Shown in pieces: positions 23,325 through 36,207 of a DNA stretch of 64,000 nucleotides. The stretch is from Polytrichum commune (Eukaryota > Streptophyta > Polytrichopsida > Polytrichales > Polytrichaceae). Below the pieces are notes generated by a model that saw only the letters and a list, made by a program, of their open reading frames with translations, was not told the DNA's origin and searched no databases. The position numbers were made by a program, and so were the translations under genes. How positions within the stretch are numbered: the first letter of the stretch is position 1; each line of letters begins with the position of its first letter. The DNA is taken from NCBI GenBank assembly GCA_950295325.1, contig OX485803.1, forward strand, positions 24,368,001 to 24,432,000, read 5' to 3'.

Positions 23325-26300
23325 GTGTACATCACACCATGCCACCTGCCATGCCCACACCTTCATTAATATATGAATCATGGCTACCGTGCAACACATT
23401 ACATCACTTGTGATTTTATTGATATATGGCATTTATACATGCTACACTATAATTTGAAGCATATAGGATTTGATGTGGTCCAATATCTTTAAGACCACTG
23501 TACACTAGACATCAAGGGCCTAAGGGACCAAGGAAGTTTGAAGGGTTGTAAAATCTACAGAAATTCCTACATGACATGCAATTCATAATGGTTTAGGGTC
23601 TACTGGATATTCCATGAAGCCCACCACTAAGAGGTGAGTCTAACACAACACTAAGAGACCATGACAATTCTAAATATCTACAACCTTTGATTTTATGTAA
23701 CTCATTATGTAGAGGGGTCCACATAAAATAGGATGGAAATGAAACAACATTCATCTGAGAGTCGGGTGCGTATGTTTTTACATTCAACTAGAAGGCATGT
23801 GCACAAGGCCAACACTCCCCAAAAATTAGAAACTACATGCGGCCAAAGATAAGGTCTTCTTTTAATGACGGTATCTGAAAAATTTAAGTGGTTTCAAAAT
23901 AAATTAGGCTCCACACAATATGTGACTTTGAGTTTAACATAATGTAGGGTGTTCTAAATTCAATGAAATTGGGTTCACATTATTTCTAAGATACCATGGT
24001 ATTAAAAAAATTGCAAAAGGGTTATAGTGTATATATTCCCCCGTCATGTCCATAGTGGATGAAAATTTGTCAACATATGAAAAAATGGTTGAAGACCGTT
24101 GGATGATGGATTTAGGTAAGCAACATGGAAGAGATTGGTTTAGGTCATTGGTGTTGCATTCTGAGTGTTTGATGTATGTGATCAGTGAGATTGGTTTACG
24201 ATTCTCAACATTCCTTGGGCCCAAGCCTGTTAGCGAGATCATTGTAAACTCTCTTCAATTTTAAGGTGGGTTTTCCTCGATTTCATGTTTCTTTGTTTCC
24301 ATGTTTCAAATTTCAAATTTCGTGTTCCTTTGTCTTTCAAGTTTCTCTATCTCCTTGTGCCAAAAGCTATTGGTTGTGGTTCTCAGGCTCCTCTTGTGAC
24401 ACAATCTCCAACTCGTGATTAAACTCACCTTCCTTTAAAACCAAACTAGTTTCCTTCCAAAAACTTTGTTATTGAACCAAAGTCCTCTTCCAAAGTGGCA
24501 TATGAATCTACCTCCAAATTTTTGTCCTCACCGTCCTTCTCAAGCTTAGGTCTCAAATCGAATTTTGCATTAAAAGATTCCAACATATTCTAAAAGATTC
24601 TTCTTTGTCTTTTGTTTCATGTTCATCAACAACAAATGCTAGGTGAACCTTTGTGTCTAAGTCAGCTTCATCATCAACATCATTTTTTGTGGCTATCTAT
24701 CTACTTTGAGATTGTAAATTGTTGTTTGTTGGGCAAGAGATTCGTGCATCTGTCCAGGGCTAAAAGAAAGCACCTTTCAAGATAATTTTTGAAATGAGCC
24801 AAAGTTTGGCCTCAGTTGGACAACCAACTAGAATTGGCCACATGTAGAGAATAATCATAGGGCATAGCACTATTCCAACCAACCACATGTTGTTTTTTAA
24901 TAAATGTATGGTACATGAAAATGGCTAACTCCAATCATTGAAAGTAAATGAAAGGTACTACAAAACATGCACAATCATCAAATTAGTTGATTAAATGAGT
25001 CATTGAATTACTTGTGAGCACGACAATTTTGCCCAAACAATTATACCCTCACCGCACGTGGTTCCCATAAGTCACACTAAGTGTTAGCCCCATGGGCATG
25101 TGATGACACAAACTTTGATTCACTTTTCCATGGCGTGGCCTTATGGATGAGTTTCGAGATCCCTCACAAATTCATGGTGGCGGCTATAGTGAAAAGTGGC
25201 CCTTTAGTACGTTGTTTGTTGTGGGGTTGCAAGTGAAGAGGCCCTTCCACATGATATTTACATGGGTCTAAGGGTTGGTTTACACTAGGAGTTGAGACCA
25301 ATCTTTTGTGTCATAAGGCTAGAAGTCTTGCTTCTCATCGATGTAATTTATCAAATTGGTCCCAACCACATTACACCCCTAGGTCAGTCACTTTAGAAAG
25401 TTAGAAAACAACTTGAGATCAAACATAGGGTACCTTTTAGTTCTTTTGAGATAATTGTTTTGAAATTATGAGGAAAATGAAACCCGAATAAGAATATGAG
25501 AGACGTGTGTATAAAAGACATAGGGGGTGTGATGTTTGCTCATATTTCTCAAATTTTATATATAACAATGGATATGAAAATAGAAAGGGAGGGAATTTGT
25601 ACCTACATGTGATAGTTGGTTCTTTGTATGAGCTTATAGATGGGTGAAAAATAGTTCAGAAGGAGGTCTATTTTGGACTTTGAATGGGGTAGGGTGGGGA
25701 TATTTTTTAACAAACATACCTCTCAATATTTAGTGCATATTTTTTCTAATTTATTATATAGTGCTATTGCATTGAGAATCAACAACAATAATAATCTAAG
25801 CCCACGTAATTACCCTTTGGACAAAAGCATATTCATGAAAACATGCTAAGTGACCAACTTGGGTGTTATACCTAAGATGAGACCAATTTTTTCCAAAGAA
25901 ATAATTTATTTGGAAAAGACATGATCCAACATGGTCCGGGCTCAAGCAAAGGAATGCATCATTCTTGGAAGGTTGACTCCTGTCTTGGGACCGATTTCAT
26001 ATTTGAACATTATATACATGTACACACACATTTTTCCAAGACTTTTAGCCTTCTGATTGATTGGAAAATTAAACAACTCTCTCTCTCTCTTCTTCTCTTC
26101 CATTCGGGGCTTTATGCAATAGCCTTTGTTGTTTGGCCTCAAGGCCAATAGACATGGGAATATTAGCCCTTGTTATATTCTCATTCTAATGAGTATATGG
26201 GACCGGCCTCAAGGCTGATAGGGGTTGAAATCACATTGATTCAATGCCAAGAAAAATCCGTCTCAACCTCAAGTGTAAGCGAGCCCTAGGGGACCTTTTG

Positions 26301-28510
26301 AGGCACTCCCCTATGGCCTAAAGTAAAGAAACAAGTTTGAACAAGGTAGGGTGCACAAAAGGTGTTGATTTCAATTTATGGGTATAAATGTCCGAAGGTG
26401 CATGTATGTATCTAATTTCAACAACTCACCACGTGAAACTCAACACACGTGGAGTTTGATAGTGATACAAACATTTCATGAGCATATTAGCATTGAGCGA
26501 AAGAAGAGAAGGTATGACTCCGATATTGTCACTAGCATGAACTACGGTGTTACTTCATCTTCGAGTTGGTCTAATTATATGTTTAGTCCCAAACTGGACA
26601 TCCATATCATGAGAATTAGAAGGATCTCAAAGAGAGCACACTAGCAATTCCAAATGAGGAAGATGAGAGTTGAGCTTGTCATTTATGAAGACATGTCCTT
26701 GGATGCCACGTAGAGCCAAGAAAATGATCTTCATCAAGCATGTACAACGTTTGTACATTTCATAATTGGATATTTGGGTAAAATGTTAGGTTCTAGATGT
26801 TGGATCCACAATAACACATAGGTATGCAACTTACTATAAGTGTGTTTCGTAGTACAACATAATATGGCGGCGCTAGTAGAAGATAGTTGAATAGTCAATT
26901 AATATACCGGTGGAGGATAGACTCGGGTTTTTATAGAGCAGCCCTTTGAAGCTCCAAGTTTATAAGTGATAGATTTTATGTGGATCGCTTTTGACATTCG
27001 GACCTAGTTTGTAGGCAAATATCAAACTTTTGTTTGATTATTTAATAACCAACATAAGCGTCTTGGATTCCATGATGATCTTTGTGGTTGTGAGAAACAA
27101 TGGTCTAGGATTTCTCGTGGTCCGCAAGAAATCTTTATTTGTCAAGCTTGGTCATGGGCATAGTGTAAAGTGAACTTGGACCAGGGCATGGTGATTTGAA
27201 TGAAAGTCATGCCCCGACTTATTAGAAAGAATGTTCCCTATAGATAAATGTTATAAGACTAGGGATTTTTCCTTACAATCACCTTCGTTTTTTGATGAGG
27301 TAACATGATTATATTGTTAAACTACAAGATGTAGGTGATCACCAAATCACTTATATATAGTATTTCATGTCACTTTCTTATCCACTTTTTGATACGCTCA
27401 ATCTCATCCTTCGTGGTCTTGTGTAAAGCAAAGTGGGACCGCCACTAGTTTCTCAAGCACTGAGAAAGTTTGGAAAGTAGTGGTTATGGTCCATGGTCAA
27501 TAGTGTCAACATGTCCTTAGGTAGTTATACAAATTTCCCACCACATGTGTCGTGAGATATATAATTCTACAATGTGTCCTTTGGAGGGTACGATGTACTA
27601 TTGTGTAACCTAAATGGGTCTTATTTAGGTGCTTTTTGTTGTTTGCTACCTTACACTAACGCTATCACTTTGAGCATGGAGTATAGCTAGTAGACGTAAA
27701 TCTCTTTAAAATTTTAAGAATATTCGTTGTTAGCACATTCAAGGGGATTCCAACACACCAAAGTGTGCTTTCTTTGAATTTGATATGGTGATAAAATTGT
27801 AGGAGTTCAAAGTTTGATTGATAGGTTATCCAAAACCGTTAGGGGAGCCTAATGTAAAGGTGGACACTCTCATAATCCATATGCATGGCCCTACTGTGCA
27901 AGATATTCAGTGTTGGTTTTGGGTGGGGCGATGCTTCTAGCACCCTCTACCTTATTTTCGGATTCCCTAGGCTGGAAGTCTTGTGCATCCACAACTTTGT
28001 TTGAAGAAGCCATGGTCAATCCCAAAGAGTTTTGAAGCTAATTTTGAAATCTTATGAAATATCAAATTCCACGTATATTTAGCCATATGATTTTCACATA
28101 GCACCACCCTCCCCCACTTCCATTGATTATTGCAGTTACAATGCTTAACATTTTTTAAGCATGCAATCTCATCTCTTTCAACACATGTCTTCACGGTGTC
28201 CGTTTGCATATATGCACTACCCAACCACAAATTGAATATCCACAGTTGATTCAAGTAAGTTGTCGAATAAGACATTACATAACTCTTTGGTTGCGTTCTA
28301 TGGGACCAAGTATCACATGAGCATATTTCTCCTTTAATTCCGGGATCCCATGGTATGGGGAGCACTCATGCTATACATTGTGAACTTTTTACCAAGTCGA
28401 TTGTAAATTTGTAGAGTTTTTTTAATCCCGACGTCTTTCTTTGATAAAAGACCGTCAAGTTGTTGCTTAGTAATGTTGTGAGACTCGCTTGCCAAGTTGA
28501 AATGATATTC
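23325..28510. other. Long gene-free stretch
   Basis: Nothing with family resemblance was found in over 5 kb. It contains a CT tract (26071-26101) and several small open frames with no recognisable motif. Phrases such as 'ggtttacacta' near 25276 and 'catagtgtaaagtg' near 27160 look like stray ends of the TIR elements found elsewhere here, but no pair of ends could be matched. Confidence 0.5.
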
Positions 28511-28513
28511 TTA

Positions 28514-28855
28514 GGGCCACTTCACACATGAGATTGAAGGCCTATGATTATTGCATTCTAAGATCTCTCATTGGTCGAAAAGGTTGAGACCATCCAAGTT
28601 CATTTCATAATAAAAGATGAAGGCCTAAGGCCCCAAAGAAACTATGATGGAAGAAAAGTTTACATGAATACCTACATGGCAAACTATAGATAATGTTTCA
28701 TGAACTGCCAAAGTTTGCGTCAAGCGCACCTCCAGGAAGTAGGCATGATGAAAATTATGGTGGATCCTGTTAAATAGTTGGTATAGCCTTTGGATGATAG
28801 TTGAGGGCCTTCCAATTACAAGGTCACGGCCCTTGGCTCATGTGTGAAGTGGCCC
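28514..28855 (+). mobile_element. 342-bp TIR element, 'CTTCACACATGAG' subfamily
   Basis: Termini GGGCCACTTCACACATGAG and CATGTGTGAAGTGGCCC are complementary, with TTA on each side. It shares ends and internal phrases ('ggaagtaggc') with the copy at 39828-40325. No coding capacity. Confidence 0.9.
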
Positions 28856-28858
28856 TTA

Positions 28859-30086
28859 CGGCTTGGGCTTCGTGGTGTCATGGAAGGGGGAATTCTAATA
28901 AAAAAACAAATCCCTAAGAAGTTGAGGGTTGATCCATCATGATTGAAACCCACTACTATATGTCCATTGTGTGCACAACTTAACCAAAACATTACTTAGC
29001 ATGCAACTTTGGTTCCAGGGGCCTCAAAATATAACAACATGATGCTCCAACAACCATGCAAGGAGACTCAAATTCATATTGAACTCCCAACATCCAACTT
29101 TTATATTATGACCTTCAAAAAACTTCCAACTACTTCAAATGATGACATCTCCTTCAAATCTTGCGCGTTTGGCACGAATAAACATTTGATCATGTAGACT
29201 TTCACATGCACTTTCTACAAAGACCAAGATCACCTTCTAATACTTAGCAGTTGAGCGTGACATTCAAATATCAGCAAAATCTACACACAAGATACACCTC
29301 GAGTTGCTTTAAATGTTGGTATCTCCTTCAAATCCATCTTGTTTTCAACCAAAAAGAAAAAAAGAAAAGAAGAAGAAGATATTTGTAGAGCTTCTCATGT
29401 TCCTTCTATGGATGCCAAATTTGCCTCTTAATTCTTGGTTGTTTGTGGTCAGTGACCATGCACAGATCAATTGATTTGTGTGTCAATTTGATGTGTGTTT
29501 CCTCAATTCTTGAACTTTTAGGAAATGAGTATGTGACACATAATCCTAGGTTGCAATGTCGAGATTTGACAACATGTCTATCAGGTGTTATGTCGCCTCA
29601 AGTGTATGTCTTAACAATACTAACAACTAGGTAGCATGCACAAGTGTGTCCATTAGTTTGTCTTCGTTATGATGTCCCAATGACTCAAATGTGCCAGGTG
29701 AACGCATGAGAAAGTGACCAAAGAGATTGACCAAATTTAATAGTCAATTTGACCTCCATGAGAACATTATCGTTGTTATCCCAACACAATTCTTACGAGA
29801 TTCACGGATCCACAAGACCTTTCCCATGCACCCATAAAGAGTTGTAAAAATCAAGCTTTAAGGTACCAAAGCCTTAAAGTAACAAATGTCCAATAATGAC
29901 ACCTACTTGGGGCCTCTAACCTGAAGCTAACCATCATACTCAACGTTTGCCTCCGAGCTACTTAAAGCTACATGCGAAGCTGGAGTACAAGGGACCATGC
30001 ACACATAAGTAGACCCCCCCTACTTAGCATTGAAAGGCTCGCATCGAAAAATGACCCTTCCAATTTTGCCCTAGACTCATACACAC
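28859..30086. other. Gene-free stretch
   Basis: Only short frames without recognisable motifs occur, plus a purine-rich A/G tract near 29350-29382. I see no repeat shared with the rest of the window. Confidence 0.45.
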
Positions 30087-30088
30087 TA

Positions 30089-30509
30089 AGGTAGAAATAC
30101 CGTAACCCGTTAACCACCCTCTAGCTGTGCACTAGACCGCCGTCATAATGGTGAAGTGCCATTTCTAAAACAGATCATGGCTCGGCGGCAACTTCAATGC
30201 GTGTACACTTAGTGTAGCCAATGGGAGTCAAGTGTTGATGTACTCATGAGGTAACCGATTTAGGCGATGCTATGTATGGAAATGCAGATTACCGCGTTCG
30301 GTGTAGGGAGAATCTAGTGAACGAGTAGGGGGTTGGACAACTTTCCACTTTGAAAAATTGTAGCATTTTTTGTATAGGGCAGAAAAATATGAAACAACTT
30401 GCATTCTTTGTGAATCCTTCTCGTCTATCTTGGAAAATTATCTCATGATTGTAAGACCGGATCTTCATGGCGAATCACCTTATTTTCACGGGTTATGGTA
30501 TGTCTACCT
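30089..30509 (+). mobile_element. 421-bp MITE with AGGTAGAAATACC ends, TA target
   Basis: The ends AGGTAGAAATACCGTAACCCG and CGGGTTATGGTATGTCTACCT are inverted repeats flanked by TA. The interior is the reverse of the copy at 56432-56882. TA targets and short non-coding structure fit a Stowaway/Tc1-mariner type. No transposase. Confidence 0.88.
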
Positions 30510-30511
30510 TA

Positions 30512-31430
30512 AACCTCGTTCGCATCGTAATGCGGTTGCTTCAAAGCCGACTTGTGTTTGCTAGTCTAGGACATCATTCCGCAACTCTTTTGACACTTGT
30601 AACGATCCGACCATTGCAGGTCGAAGAAAAAACACTCTAAAAGTGTGCACTTCTAGGTCTCGGTACCTTAGAAAGATGCCACCTTCCCAATGGAGGAGTC
30701 GACGCCGCAACGCTCCTTAGCCCAATTCTCCAGTAGAACGAAAGGAAGGGAGTGAGTGAGTGAATACAAAGAACACGGGCCCCTTCTTCATGTTGCACAA
30801 TAAAAGCAACGCCACCTTTCCCCTTATGTATATACACACTCTAAACTCTGTAGTATCACACCTGTGGCAACCAAAGCACACGTGATATAACGGAGTTTTG
30901 TAGTGTCAACATGGATGCGTGATACTACATAATCAGTGTAGCATGTGACACTATGGAATAACACAAAGGAGATGTGAAGACAATTTGAATTTGTTCTCCC
31001 GTCGTCTAATACGCTAGTGTGGTCCACTCCACTTGGCCTTCCCGGGTGATGTGGCGGACGCATGCACCAACATTCAACAAGTGGCATAAGAAGAAGAAGG
31101 TGACACTCCACATGTTGACACGTGGCGCAATGCGAGGGCGTGGGTTGACTTCTTGAGTGGTTTGCATTAATGACCAATTTCATGATATAAGGGAAAGAAA
31201 GGTGACAATAAGGCGTGGGATTTGAACTACGAACATCCGTTCCCTAGGGTTTCGGGAGATTAGAGAGTGTGTGACATTATGGAGGTTGATATCATGAAGT
31301 TTAGGGGGTGTATATATATATACACACACACACACACATGGTTCCGATCGAGTCAAGTTGAATCCATAGCGGCCACCTCTTTCAAAGGTTGGTACCGAGC
31401 AATGACGGGGGAGATTTTTGGGCATAATCG
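30512..31430. other. Gene-free stretch with TA/CA microsatellite
   Basis: A compound (TA)n(CA)n tract lies at about 31308-31338. Several open frames on the minus strand have no recognisable motif. No repeat pairing was found except at the right end, where the EPVEFEE-type dispersed repeat begins. Confidence 0.45.
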
Positions 31431-31720
31431 GTTGAGATCCTAGTGTTTGCAAGTCCAACCGGTTACATGTTGACATCCTTCGGTATTTCTATATTAATTC
31501 AAGGTATACTCCATTAAAAAAACTCTCCGAAGTGATCGGTAATTCTCTTGAAGTCTTGAACTCCAACCGGTTGTTCCTCAAACTCAACCGGTTCATACGT
31601 AACTAACTGACGGCTCTCCCCGATCATTGACAACGAGCATCTCCGGCTGGAATAGTGTGAAAAGTGGTGGGCCAAACCCCTATTTCTCAACATAGTCCCC
31701 AACAACTCCACGACCGGGAA
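31400..31720 (-). repeat. Dispersed repeat with conserved peptide (EPVEFEE family), copy at 31.5 kb
   Basis: On the minus strand the frame at 31514-31711 ends with YEPVEFEEQPVGVQDFKRIT. It is followed by DNA with the shared tail 'gatgtcaacatgtaaccggt' and 'atgcccaaaaatctccc'. The same peptide and tail recur at 34236, 51437 and 57883-58640. I recognise no known family; a fragment of an unidentified mobile element is my inference. Confidence 0.7.
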
Positions 31721-32199
31721 CCAAATGAAAAGTTAAGTTTGATGTGATCGGGCCATGAAGCTCCAAGTTTATAAAAACAGCGATTGGGTTGCTGCTGCTG
31801 CCCAAATATAACACACCGAGGGGATGGAGGAGAATCACCGAGCTCACTCACCCTTGATTCGGGGGGCTCGAGCTCCCTCCAAATGGGTCAAAGTTTTGAT
31901 TCCTGCCTATCTACCCCAGCCACGTCGCATGTGATAAGTATGCAGTAGTAGTACACTACTACGGACAGCGGGGGCCAGGCCATTGTTATTGTGGTGTGTG
32001 CTGGAAGGTGATAAGCTCTTTGTCAGTTGTTGCGTCAAAGGTGAGAGTGAAAACGCATGGTGGGACGTAAAGGCCACCTTTGCAAGCGTGTCTCTTGCAT
32101 CAGTCACAACGCTCATGCTCATCCACCCGCATGCGCGCGGGTAAAGGCACGTAAAGTTAGACCGGTCTTACATGCTTTACTTTTTTTTATGATTAGTCT

Positions 32200-34225
32200 T
32201 GTTCCTCCTATGATGCGAAACATGGGATTAGTACAAGATGTGTAGGGTGAGTTCCCATTGTAGGTCGTTCGCCCGCTACACTAAATAGGATGTTTAGTGT
32301 TTGGTTATATTTAATGTTGCTACCACTTTACCATGCTCAACACTAATTTCCAGTTCCTTGACAGTTAGGTATGTGGCTAAAGGTATGTAGAGATGGGTCT
32401 CACATGGTTTACTTTTTTAAGATTAGGCATGTTTCTCCTCCGATGCGAAACACATGATTAGGGGCGGTTTACATTATGGACCAAGAGCCATGACCATGAA
32501 ATTCTAAAATCTGTGATTGGAGAGTAAAGTGCTCTTGGTCCCATTTGGCTTTATACTACCTTGAAAAAAGGAGAATGACCACTAACTTTGAGGTCCCCAA
32601 AAACTACTAAAATATGCCATTTGGATAATGTGCCATGGTCCAACGGGTTTTCCGTTGAGGCGAGGCAAAATGCACGACTCAACGGAAATCAAGGGAGCCG
32701 TAAGGCTGAAAATCAGCCATTGGCCGAATTTTGTTTTTAATATTATTTTTTTCCCAATTATTTTTGACGTTACTGTATTTATATTAAAAAAATCAGCCCA
32801 AAGTTGTCCCGGTCCAAATCCACTTTACACTACAAGAGTGACCAAGCCACTCAAAAATCCATTTTTGATTTTTCATGGTCATGGCTCTTGGCCAAGAGCT
32901 ATGACCATGAAAATGATTTAATTTTCTTGGTCATGGCTCTTGGCCAAGAGCTATGACCATGAAAATGATTTAATTTTCTTGGTCATGGCTCTTGGTCCAT
33001 AGTGTAAACCGCCCCTTAGTACGAGATGCGTAGGGTGAGTTCCCATTGTAGGCCGTTCGCCCTCACACTAAATAGGATGTTTAGTGTTTGGTTGTATTTA
33101 ATGTTGCTACCACCTTCCCCTGCTCAACGCTAATTTTCAGTTCCTTGACAGTTAGGTATGTGACTAAAGGTATGTAGAGACAGGTCTTACATGTTTACTT
33201 TTTTAAATGATTAGTCTCGTTTCTCATATGATGCTAAACACAAACATGGGATTAGTACAGAATGCTTAGGGTGAGTTTCCATGTAGGCCATTCGCCCTCT
33301 GACTACATAGGATATTTAGTGTTTGGTTATATTTAATGTTGTTACCACCTTACCCTGCTCAACATTAATTTTCAGTTCCTTGACAGTTAGGTATGTGGCT
33401 AGAGGTATGTAGAGACGGGTCTTACATGTTTACTTTTTTTTAATGATTAGTCTCGTTTCTCCTATGATGCGAAACACAAACATGGGATTAGTATGAGATG
33501 CTTAGGGCGAGTTTCCATGTAGGTCATTCGCCCTCCGACTACATAGGATGTTTAGTGTTTGGTTATATTTAATGTTGTTACCACCTTACCCTGCTCAACA
33601 TTAATTATCAGTTCCTTGACAATTAGGTATGTGGCTAAAGGTATGTAGAGACGGGTCTTACATGTTTACTTCTTTCGATTAGCCCCGTTTCTCCTCCGAT
33701 GTGAAACACGGGATTAGTACGAGAAGCGTAGGGTGAGTTCCCATTGTAGGCCGTTCACCCGCTACACTAAATAGGATGTTTAGTGTTTGGTTATATTTAA
33801 TGTTGCTACCACCTTACCCTTCTCAACACTAATTTTTAGTTCCTTCACAATTAGGTATGTGACTAAAGGTATGTAGAGACGGGTCTTACATGTTTACTTT
33901 TTTAGGATTAGCCTCATTTCTCCTACGGTGCGAAACATGGGATTAGTACGAGATGAGTAGGGTGAGTTCCCATGGTAGGGCGTTCGCCCTCACACTAAAT
34001 AGGATGTTTAGTGTTTGGTTATATTTAATGTTGCTACCACCTTACCCTGCTGAACACTAATTTTTAGTTCCTTGACAGTTAGGTATGTGGCTAAAGGTAT
34101 GTAGAGATGGGTCTTACATGTTTACTTTTTTATGATTAGCCTCGTTTCTCCTATGATGCTAAACACAAACATGGGATTAGTATAAGATGCTTAGGGTGAG
34201 TTTCCATGTAGGCCGTTTCGTCCAC
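32200..34225 (+). repeat. Six-unit tandem array, about 230-bp period
   Basis: The landmark 'aggatgtttagtgtttgg' (or a close variant) begins near 32287, 33074, 33309, 33545, 33773 and 34001. Spacing is 228-236 bases, and also about 229 in the first interval once the inserted 555-bp element is removed. Each unit ends with 'gggattagtacgagatg' and 'agggtgagtt'. No coding potential. It resembles a small satellite. Confidence 0.93.
32461..33015 (+). mobile_element. 555-bp TIR element inserted in the tandem array
   Basis: Termini are GGGGCGGTTTACATTATGGA and TCCATAGTGTAAACCGCCCC, flanked by TTA. The neighbouring array units read 'gggattagtacgag' without an element, so they give the empty site. It is closely similar to 35149-35651, in reverse orientation. 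The right subterminal region carries an extra palindromic unit. Confidence 0.95.
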
Positions 34226-34235
34226 GGGATTTCTA

Positions 34236-34421
34236 GTGGGAACTATGAATGGGGAGAACCGACCGCTAGGTATGGGTGAACCAGTTGAGTTTGAGGAATT
34301 ACCGGTTGAGGTTCAAGGCGTCAAGAAATTTACCCGTCGATTTAGAAGAATCTATGGAGTATGTCTCGAAACAGTAAAGAAATATCGAAAGATCACAACA
34401 TGTAAACCGGGTTGGACTTGA
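34236..34421 (+). repeat. Dispersed repeat with conserved peptide (EPVEFEE family), copy at 34.3 kb
   Basis: The plus frame reads NRPLGMGEPVEFEELPVEVQ and continues to KKYRKITTCKPGW. The peptide and following DNA match copies at 31.5, 51.4 and 58 kb. It stands immediately after the 230-bp array and its second half is included in the 34325-37316 duplication. Confidence 0.7.
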
Positions 34422-35996
34422 AAACACACGGATCTCAACCATCAACTCAAATGCAGATGAAATTTGGTGAAATAGGGTTTGTATATGCCAACTACACTAA
34501 CTATGCTATTTAGTGTCACCGATTCTAATTGTCTTGCTCAATACTAATTGTGAACCGTGGTATAGTGTCACCAACACTAAATAGTAACCCAACATTATTT
34601 GTCATTCTTTGTGAATTTTTTGGGGGATTATAGATTCACAGTGTTGCAATTACTATCACTTACCAAGTGATTTTTCATCTAAATTTCAATCATCCATGAC
34701 AATATTCCATCGCAAGTTGATGACAGGAGAAGGTAGGGGTTTGGGCAATGAATGAACTCATCCATTGCTCACTTGTTCATGAGTAGTGTCATCCAGAAAG
34801 TTACCATAGTGACATAAAATACCATGTGACACTAAATATCATATTTAGTGTAGCTCCTCTCATCCTCTAAAATTGGAACCTGCCTATTAAGCTTCCTCTT
34901 CATGTAAGAACCTCCTTCCCCTCCTAAAATTGGTCTTCAATCCTTCGGTGATTGGCGCTTGTAGGTTTAAAAAAAAATGCTTTAGTGGGTGCATGGAAGT
35001 CTAATAGCATGTGTCCACAACCCTCTAACATTCTAGTAGGCCTACTAGTATTGTGTTGGTGGCTTGTCCTTATGTACATGCAAACACCTCCGATTCATTA
35101 TTATCTAGAATATAGTGGACGAGCGGTCTACATGGAAACTCACCCTTAGGGGCGGTTTACACTATGGACCAAGAGCCATGACCAAGAAAATTAAATCATT
35201 TTCATGGTCATAGCTCTTGGCCAAGAGCCATGACCATGAAAAATAAAAAATGGATTTTTGAGTGGCTTGGTCACTCTTGTAGTGTAAAGTGGATTTGGAC
35301 CGGGACAACTTTGGGCTGATTTTTTTAATATAAATACAGTAATGTCAAAAAAAAATCGGGAAAAAAAAAATTAAAAAAAACAATTCGGCCAATGGCTGAT
35401 TTTCAGCCTTACGGCTCCCTTGATTTCCGTTGAGTCGAGCATTTTGCCTCGCCTCAACGGAAAACCCGTTGGACCATGGCACATTATCCAAATGGCAGAT
35501 TTTAGTAGTTTTTGGGGACCTCAAAGTTAGTGGTCATTCTCCTTTTTTCAAGGTAGTGTAAAGCCAAATGGGACCAAGAGCACTTTACTCTCCAATCACA
35601 GATTTTAGAATTTCATGGTCATGGCTCTTGGTCCATAGTGTAAACCGCCCCTTAGTATAAGATGATGGAAAGAGGACATATGAGCGTAAGGTAGATGGGT
35701 CTAAATGGTTACCTTTTCCGATTAGCTCACTTCTCCTAGGGTATGAAACACACTAAATGGTTACCTTTTCTTATTAGCTCACTTCTCCTAGGGTATGAAA
35801 CACACTAAATGGTTACCTTTCCTGATTAGCTCACTTCTTCTAGGATATGAAAAACACAATTAGTATGATATGGTTAGCAAATCTAAATTAAGGCCGTAGC
35901 CACTTTCATCATAGTTTTCAAAGCTCACATGAATATCTTAATCATTATCAAAGTTAAGATTCTCGTGCTCACTAAATGGTCATATAGGTCCCTTCA
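34325..35996 (+). repeat. Tandem segmental duplication, copy A
   Basis: It starts at 'gaaatttacccgtc' and ends at 'ggtcccttca', matching 36208-37316 throughout. After removing the TIR element at 35149-35651 it is about 1.17 kb. It has three units of a 57-base repeat ('aaatggttacctttt') around 35690-35860 where copy B has two, which accounts for the length difference. Confidence 0.92.
35149..35651 (-). mobile_element. 503-bp TIR element with empty site in copy B
   Basis: Ends are GGGGCGGTTTACACTATGGA and its complement, with TTA duplicated at 35146-35148 and 35652-35654. The duplicated copy at 37020-37035 reads 'cacccttagtataagg', an uninterrupted TTA, so insertion happened after or was absent from that copy. 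It is a near-identical reverse copy of 32461-33015, one subterminal unit shorter. Confidence 0.96.
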
Positions 35997-36207
35997 GGGG
36001 CGGTTTACACTATGGACCATGAAGTCGTCCCACGGCCATCTAAGCGATGTGATTGGACGTTGAAGTCGTCCCGGGACGACTTGGGTTTACACCAAGGAAA
36101 AAATGGCAGAGTGACCACGGAGGTTGAGGTCCACAAATTTGTTTTTTAAGCCTACTCTATCCACTGCCATGGTCCAACGGGTTTTCCGTTGGGACAAGCA
36201 GAAGAGG
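35997..36207 (+). mobile_element. Truncated TIR element at the duplication junction
   Basis: It begins GGGGCGGTTTACACTATGGA and includes the internal 'ccaacgggttttccgttg' of the family, but stops at 36207, where copy B of the segmental duplication begins. No right end exists. The subfamily differs from 35149 after the terminus (ATGAAGTCGTCCC). Confidence 0.88.

Noticed and set aside
32200-34225. CRISPR-like regular repeats
   Set aside because: Whole 230-base units are repeated without unique spacers, in a plant genome.
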